NCBI GenBank assembly: GCA_030639105.1
Contig: DAOWDI010000254.1
Coordinates: 1 to 10,670 of the forward strand
Direction: 5' to 3'
From: Gammaproteobacteria bacterium
Lineage (GTDB): Bacteria > Pseudomonadota > Gammaproteobacteria > Ga0077536
Length of the DNA stretch: 10,670 nt
The notes beneath the pieces are model-generated. The model was not told the DNA's origin. It saw nothing but the letters and a program-made list of their open reading frames with translations, and did no database searches. The position numbers and the translations under genes were made by a program. This document shows positions 6,453 to 10,670 of the stretch, in pieces; within the stretch, counting starts at the first letter, position 1; every line of letters starts with the position of its first letter.

Positions 6453-8768
6453 GTGAACAGAACCAGGCGCGCAAGCATTTTCACCGGCGTGGGAATGTCG
6501 TTCATTTTAACCGTGCCAGGTCCCGCACTGGCCATCGATTGGAACTTCACCGGCTTCGTGCGCCAGGAGATCGCGGTGTCGATCACCAATGACGAGAACC
6601 AGTTCAACGCATCGACAAAGCCGAATATCACCAAGGCGGTGCCGACCCAGACCTTCGGCGCGTACAATCCCGGCGCCACAACGACATCAACCGTCGGCAA
6701 TGCCGCCTTGGGCTTTGATCCGACCCGGGCCGCGAACGAACTCGGTATCTTTAACAGCCCCGCGTTTGCCCCGATTGGTCCCGGGGGTGCCCTCATGCCG
6801 GTACAAAGTGGCGCGCCCGCGACCTGTAACTTCTTCGCCGGCACCAACGCCTTCGGCTTTACCGAGAACCCCGACACCCTCACCAACTTCATTACGGCCA
6901 TCGGCGGCGGCAGCCCCTGCGGACCGCCGGGTGGCATCACCACCGCCGGGGGTGCGGACTTTGCGGATGACGGCAACAACTTTAATCTGTTCAACACACG
7001 CGCCGAGTTCGATATTCAGGCGAACAACATCACCAAGCGCATCGATGCGTTCGCGAAACTGCGCGTCTACTTCGACGGCACCAGCAACTTCAATGACCAG
7101 CTCGTCGGCGATCATTTTAATGAGCAGTTCTACGGCAACCGCGGCAACCTGCTGGAGGTCAATTCCAACGATATCCTCATCGACATCCCGGCGCTGTATT
7201 TCGACTATAACAAGGGTCCGCTGTGGATCCGCGTTGGACAGCAGCAGATCGCCTGGGGCGAGGCGCTGTTCTTCCGTGTCTTTGATGTCGCCAATGGTCT
7301 CGACTTGCGCCGTCATTTCTTTCTCGATGTGGCCGGCGAAGAATTTGCCGACGAACGGATCGCGAGCCCCGGTATCCGGGTCAGTTATACGTTTAGCAAT
7401 GGTATCGAATTCGATGGCTTCGTGCAGATGTTCAGCCCGACCCTGTTGCCGTCGCAGAATGGCCCCTTCAACATCGTGACCCAGGCCTTCCACTGGGATA
7501 ACGAGATGGAACTCGATGAGGCTCAGAATACGCTCAATTACGGCCTGCGCGCGCTCTGGCCTATCACCGACAACCTGACCGTGAAGGCGATGGCCGTGAA
7601 CCGGCGCAACCCCAATGGGGTCGTGCGTTGGCACGATGCCCCCGCCACCCTCCCCGGCGGTCGCCCGAACCCATTCTGTTCGGGTCGAACGTTGGCCCAA
7701 AGGGTTTCTGATTTAGGCCAGAGTGCCTTCATTCCCACCGTCACGCCCATTGGGGCGGATTTCTCGGCGCTGTTCGGCTCCCCATTCGGTGGGCTTATGG
7801 GCTTGAGCGCCGCTGACATCGCGATCCTGGACACGCCGACCGGCGGCCTCGCGCGAACCAAGTATACGGAAAACGGTTGCGGTTCGTTCTTCGCGCCAAA
7901 TGCTCTTGGTGTCGAATCGGCGCAGACCTGGTTCCAGCAATCGGCGGACTCGCGCTTCGATCCGGTAGCGCTCACGGCCGCGGGCATCGATCTGGCGCAG
8001 GTTTCGCGCATCGAAGTACGCCAGGGTTTCGGTCTCCCGAGCGAGGCCAGCGCCGCGGCGATCGCGCGCTTCGGCTCGGAAAGGGCGGCCGGCGTTAATA
8101 CACTGGATACGTTTTTCACCAACTTCGGCCCGCTGTCCAGTTGGATAACGCGTGAATTTAAACGCGAATCCATCTTCGGCTTTGGTGGCAACTACATCTT
8201 CAACATGGATGAGAAGACGAGTTTCTTCGACCAACTCGTACTGCGCGGTGAGATGAGCTATACGCCCAACAAGCGGTTCACCAATACGCAACTGTCGGCC
8301 GACTGGATCGAAGAGGATGAGTGGACCGCCTCGATCGTGGCGGAGAAGTACCACCGCTGGAGCGAAGCCATACCGGCGGTATTCCTGCTCGCGCAATGGA
8401 TGTTCAAGTCCGAGTCCGACCTGTTCGGCCGCCACCTGAGCCTTAACGAGACCAATCCCAGCACCGACCTGACTTGCGGCGCCAAGTGCAGCCACAACCA
8501 CCCGGAGGGATCGGATTCCTTCAACGCCGTCGTATTTTCCTTCCAGCAGCCCTTCCCGAACCTGGTGTGGCGCCTCGATAGTACTATCCTGATCGACGTT
8601 GAGGGTGGCTGGTTTTTCCAGCCGGGTGTGCGTTATCGTCCGAGCTCACACTTCCAGTTCGATATCTATGCGAATATCGCTCAGGCCGGCGGCAACAAAG
8701 GTGACGATATCATCGAGACCTTCGATTTCGCGGATGAAGTCTTCGTTCGCGCGACATACTTTTTCTAG
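6453..8768 (+). CDS. DUF1302 family outer-membrane beta-barrel protein
   Basis: The protein has 771 residues, longer than most DUF1302 members as I know them. The GTG start is fixed by AGGAGG at 6441-6446. A Sec signal peptide is clear (MNRTRRASIF, hydrophobic core, likely cut after ALA at residue 27). The mature chain is rich in alternating beta strands ending in aromatic residues and finishes VFVRATYFF; a C-terminal Phe is the usual outer-membrane assembly signal. The stretch RVGQQQIAWGEALFFRVFDV (260-279) and ERIASPGIRVSY (301-312) match the DUF1302 core. Unusual are Gly/Pro-rich insertions (about 65-170 and 395-480) and six cysteines (C125, C156, C409, C476, C675, C679), which fall in probable surface loops. 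The gene is followed 106 bases later by a DUF1329 gene, its common partner. Substrate is unknown. Confidence 0.85.
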   Translation: MNRTRRASIFTGVGMSFILTVPGPALAIDWNFTGFVRQEIAVSITNDENQFNASTKPNITKAVPTQTFGAYNPGATTTSTVGNAALGFDPTRAANELGIFNSPAFAPIGPGGALMPVQSGAPATCNFFAGTNAFGFTENPDTLTNFITAIGGGSPCGPPGGITTAGGADFADDGNNFNLFNTRAEFDIQANNITKRIDAFAKLRVYFDGTSNFNDQLVGDHFNEQFYGNRGNLLEVNSNDILIDIPALYFDYNKGPLWIRVGQQQIAWGEALFFRVFDVANGLDLRRHFFLDVAGEEFADERIASPGIRVSYTFSNGIEFDGFVQMFSPTLLPSQNGPFNIVTQAFHWDNEMELDEAQNTLNYGLRALWPITDNLTVKAMAVNRRNPNGVVRWHDAPATLPGGRPNPFCSGRTLAQRVSDLGQSAFIPTVTPIGADFSALFGSPFGGLMGLSAADIAILDTPTGGLARTKYTENGCGSFFAPNALGVESAQTWFQQSADSRFDPVALTAAGIDLAQVSRIEVRQGFGLPSEASAAAIARFGSERAAGVNTLDTFFTNFGPLSSWITREFKRESIFGFGGNYIFNMDEKTSFFDQLVLRGEMSYTPNKRFTNTQLSADWIEEDEWTASIVAEKYHRWSEAIPAVFLLAQWMFKSESDLFGRHLSLNETNPSTDLTCGAKCSHNHPEGSDSFNAVVFSFQQPFPNLVWRLDSTILIDVEGGWFFQPGVRYRPSSHFQFDIYANIAQAGGNKGDDIIETFDFADEVFVRATYFF

Positions 8769-8780
8769 GTCCCGCAAGAT

Positions 8781-8795
8781 GGGGTCTGATACCCC
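8781..8795 (+). other. Short hairpin GGGGT-ctgat-ACCCC in the DUF1302/DUF1329 spacer
   Basis: A perfect 5-bp stem with a 5-base loop starts 13 bases after the DUF1302 stop and is followed by TTAT. Flanking GAT (8778-8780) and ATC (8798-8800) could lengthen the stem across a 2-base bulge. It could reduce read-through or protect the upstream mRNA 3' end, giving less DUF1329 than DUF1302. It also resembles the small GGGGTC-type palindromes scattered in some gammaproteobacterial genomes. The hairpin is seen; its function is inference. Confidence 0.4.
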
Positions 8796-8874
8796 TTATC
8801 CAATCTCAAGACTTGCCGATGCGGGTGGCATTAGCCGATAAAGCACAGCCGGTAGACAATTGAGGAAACCGATT

Positions 8875-10248
8875 ATGCGAATTAGGAAATATGATCGCGG
8901 CTACAGCCGGCGCCGTTTTCTCGAGCTGACCGCCAAGGGCATGCTCGGCGCTGGCGTACTGTCGCCGGTATGGGACGCCGTTGCGGCAAATGGCGGCTTC
9001 GAGGCCAGTTACCCGGATGAATTGCTGTCGATAGAGGAATACACAAAAGGGTCGATGAAACCCGGTGACACGATCGATGCTGATAATGTCGATGTGGTGC
9101 AGGATCTGCTGGATCCGATCCGCTTCACCCAGATAAAGCAAATGGGGCGCAAGCTCGAACTGGTCCCCGCGGTCACCGACATGACGCGCTTGAGCCCGGT
9201 CGATTATATTGAAGCGTCCTTGCGCAACCGCGGGCGGGCGGCATTCGATGCGAAGGGCAACGTCGTCACCGACGAAGGGAAGCCGTGGATCGGCGGGCTG
9301 CCGTTTTTGGAGCCAAAAGACGGACTCGAAGTTTTTGTTGCGATAACGCTTTCCTGGGGCCGGCACGATGTGTCGTTCTATCCGGTCAAGGACTACGCGC
9401 TCAACCCGGACGGGACCCAAGCGTACTACTACGAGGTCGTTTGGGTTGAGTTTCACCCGGTCGGGCGGGTGACCATCGATCCCAAGCCGTACTGGCCAGG
9501 ACACGAAGACTGGCTGCGCTACCAGTCGGTGCTCTTCACATTTCCCAACGACGCCAAAGGTACCTCGTTCCTCAGTTCCTGGTACTACGACCAGTCGAAG
9601 TTTCCCAAGCTGCAGGGCTACCTGCCGCAGTTCAAGCGCGTGCGTAGATTTCCCGCGAGCCAGCGATTCGAACCCTTGATCGCCGGATCGACGCTCTACC
9701 TTTCGGATGCCTGGGCGGCGGGCGATCCCTACCTGACGTGGGGCAATTATAAAGTCATCGGACGCGGGCCGTTTCTGGCCGGCCTATCGGAGAACTGGCA
9801 CAGTGAGGATGAGAACTGGGAAGGCGGTGTCCATGGCGGACCGAAAGGGATCACGTTCTGGGATACGAAAGTCGAGTTGATTCCCGAGGTGATCGTCGTC
9901 GAAGCCGAGCCGACGTCGTATCCTCGGGCGCCGATCAGCAAGAAGCGTGTCTGGTTCGATGCCCGTACGCTGCTCCCGGTGAATATGGTGAGCTACGATC
10001 GGCGCGGCGAACCCTTCAAGTCGTTCGATGGCACCTATTCATTGTATGAGAATGGGTCGCAATCGGTCGCGGATGGCAGCCGGCCCTACTGGTCTTGGTG
10101 CAACGTCCATGCGCACAACGTGCAAAGCAACCGCATGACCCGTCTGGTGCAGGTGAAAAACCTGCACGGCCATGAGATGAGCGTCAATGATCTCAGCGTC
10201 TACGAAGATTATCTGACGGTGCAGGCCCTACGGCGGATGGGTACATAG
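8875..10248 (+). CDS. DUF1329 family protein with a twin-arginine signal peptide
   Basis: The protein has 457 residues. The ATG at 8875 is preferred because GAGGAA (8862-8867) lies 7 bases upstream; a TTG at 8860 in the same frame would add five residues. The N-terminus carries a twin-arginine motif, SRRRFLE (residues 11-17), then a hydrophobic region and a likely cut near AVA (35-37), so export by Tat is predicted. The rest follows the DUF1329 pattern: DDELLS-like start (YPDELLSIEEYTKGSMKPGD), long hydrophilic beta-rich body, GLPFLEP, a WGNYK and ENWHSEDENWEGG region, and a late ARTLLPVNMVSYDRRGEPFK followed by NVHAHNVQSNRMTRL. Members are thought to resemble LolA/LolB-type lipid or lipoprotein-binding folds. 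It sits directly after the DUF1302 gene, its frequent partner, so a shared envelope function is likely. The substrate is unknown. Confidence 0.85.
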   Translation: MRIRKYDRGYSRRRFLELTAKGMLGAGVLSPVWDAVAANGGFEASYPDELLSIEEYTKGSMKPGDTIDADNVDVVQDLLDPIRFTQIKQMGRKLELVPAVTDMTRLSPVDYIEASLRNRGRAAFDAKGNVVTDEGKPWIGGLPFLEPKDGLEVFVAITLSWGRHDVSFYPVKDYALNPDGTQAYYYEVVWVEFHPVGRVTIDPKPYWPGHEDWLRYQSVLFTFPNDAKGTSFLSSWYYDQSKFPKLQGYLPQFKRVRRFPASQRFEPLIAGSTLYLSDAWAAGDPYLTWGNYKVIGRGPFLAGLSENWHSEDENWEGGVHGGPKGITFWDTKVELIPEVIVVEAEPTSYPRAPISKKRVWFDARTLLPVNMVSYDRRGEPFKSFDGTYSLYENGSQSVADGSRPYWSWCNVHAHNVQSNRMTRLVQVKNLHGHEMSVNDLSVYEDYLTVQALRRMGT

Positions 10249-10279
10249 CAGCGGCCTCAAACTTCGTGGCCTTGCTATG
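10244..10279 (+). terminator. Possible terminator hairpin overlapping the DUF1329 stop codon
   Basis: CATAGCA (10244-10250) pairs with TGCTATG (10273-10279), and GGCC (10253-10256) with GGCC (10268-10271), around an 11-base loop, with a small internal mismatch. The arm includes the TAG stop. Only three Ts follow, so as a Rho-independent terminator it is weak; it may simply stabilise the transcript end. Confidence 0.35.
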
Positions 10280-10486
10280 TTTGCCGGGGACGCTTCATCT
10301 TGCCATCTTCGCAAAATGAGGTGCGCAGGATCCCCACGGGACTTTTACGGGAAGTTTGAATTTCCAGGCATAAATTGCCATATGCATGGCTACGTAATGA
10401 AAAAAAATAAATCGATAAAAGTCAGTAACCACGGGGGTAGCGGCCAATCCACCGGGGTTTTAGGAGTGGCATGTAGCGGAAGATAG
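10249..10486. other. Non-coding stretch after the DUF1329 gene
   Basis: Apart from the hairpin at its left end nothing can be assigned here. An open frame of 69 codons (10277-10486) starts inside the hairpin, lacks a ribosome site and gives a protein with no recognisable composition or motif, so it is not called. A short near-palindrome, GCCAT-atgc-ATGGC (10378-10391), and an A-rich run at about 10399-10410 are present. Confidence 0.5.
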
Positions 10487-10670
10487 GTTGGGCTCAGACG
10501 GGAGGTCCAATACGGTGATGTTTGCAGCATCAACCGATTCATATAAGCGAAGAGCGAAATTAAACCGGGCCGTATTGGAAGTCTGAGGGGTCCATACTAC
10601 CGTTTGAGGATGAGCGACAACAAAACGCTATCCGAGGGAAGGGACCCTACTTTGTTCACGCTAACCCAAC
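10487..10670. repeat. Cluster of nested inverted repeats (candidate structured RNA or mobile-element remnant)
   Basis: Several exact complementary pairs nest without conflict. GTTGGG (10487-10492) pairs with CCCAAC (10665-10670, the window end). CTCAGAC (10493-10499) pairs with GTCTGAG (10581-10587), and inside it the 10-mer TCCAATACGG (10506-10515) pairs with CCGTATTGGA (10570-10579). TGATG (10516-10520) pairs with CATCA (10528-10532). In a second arm GGGTCC (10588-10593) pairs with GGACCC (10642-10647), enclosing GGAT-g-AGCG (10608-10616) with CGCTATCC (10626-10633) and an A-rich loop. It matches no riboswitch or RNA family I recognise. The pairings are seen; that they form a functional RNA is inference, and the region may continue past the window. 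Confidence 0.4.

Noticed and set aside
6687..7700. Long minus-strand open frame of 337 codons within the DUF1302 gene
   Set aside because: It is antisense to a clear signal-peptide outer-membrane protein gene with a perfect ribosome site, and its translation shows no domain or membrane pattern.
10277..10486. Small protein of 69 codons downstream of the DUF1329 gene
   Set aside because: It starts inside a hairpin, has no Shine-Dalgarno sequence, no motif and unconvincing composition.
10487..10670. Integron attC core sites (GTTGGGC at 10487 and ACCCAAC at the right edge match GTTRRRY and RYYYAAC)
   Set aside because: Such 7-mers are expected by chance at this length, no paired core lies upstream of 10487 at attC distance, and no integrase or cassette gene is visible. 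The segments are better described as a possible closing stem.

Overview
The window looks like a piece of a proteobacterial, most likely gammaproteobacterial, chromosome. The evidence is a complete set of cbb3-type cytochrome oxidase subunits with the usual ccoN-ccoO-ccoQ-ccoP order, a CcoI/FixI copper ATPase and CcoS, followed by a DUF1302 outer-membrane protein and a DUF1329 protein, a pair seen together mainly in Gammaproteobacteria. I cannot name the species. No RNA gene, CRISPR array, transposase or phage gene was recognised.

Layout. On the minus strand, from 2335 down to the left edge, runs ccoN, ccoO, ccoQ (GTG start) and the first 45 codons of ccoP, with gaps or overlaps of only a few bases, so they form one operon. 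A 150-bp divergent intergenic region (2336-2485) separates it from a plus-strand operon: ccoI (copper P1B ATPase, GTG start at 2486 behind a GGAG), ccoS (2-nt gap), and an exported YCF48/BNR beta-propeller protein whose start lies inside the end of ccoS. After a 250-bp AT-richer gap come a large DUF1302 beta-barrel protein (6453-8768) and a Tat-signal DUF1329 protein (8875-10248). The last 422 bp hold no credible gene but contain several inverted repeats.

How the genes fit together. CcoN, CcoO, CcoP and CcoQ form the high-affinity terminal oxidase; CcoI exports copper needed for the CuB centre and CcoS is needed for cofactor insertion into CcoN. The YCF48, DUF1302 and DUF1329 proteins belong to a group often found with an RND/MMPL exporter, suggesting an envelope export or lipid-handling function; the exporter gene is not in this window. 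The YCF48 gene is physically joined to the oxidase-assembly operon, so the two modules touch here.

The most striking sequence feature is inside ccoI near its 3' end (4772-4919): a 51-bp segment is present twice in direct orientation with an inverted copy of part of the same locus between them. This adds exactly 81 bp and keeps the frame. It looks like a double template switch at a short inverted repeat, or an amplification/assembly artefact of the same kind.
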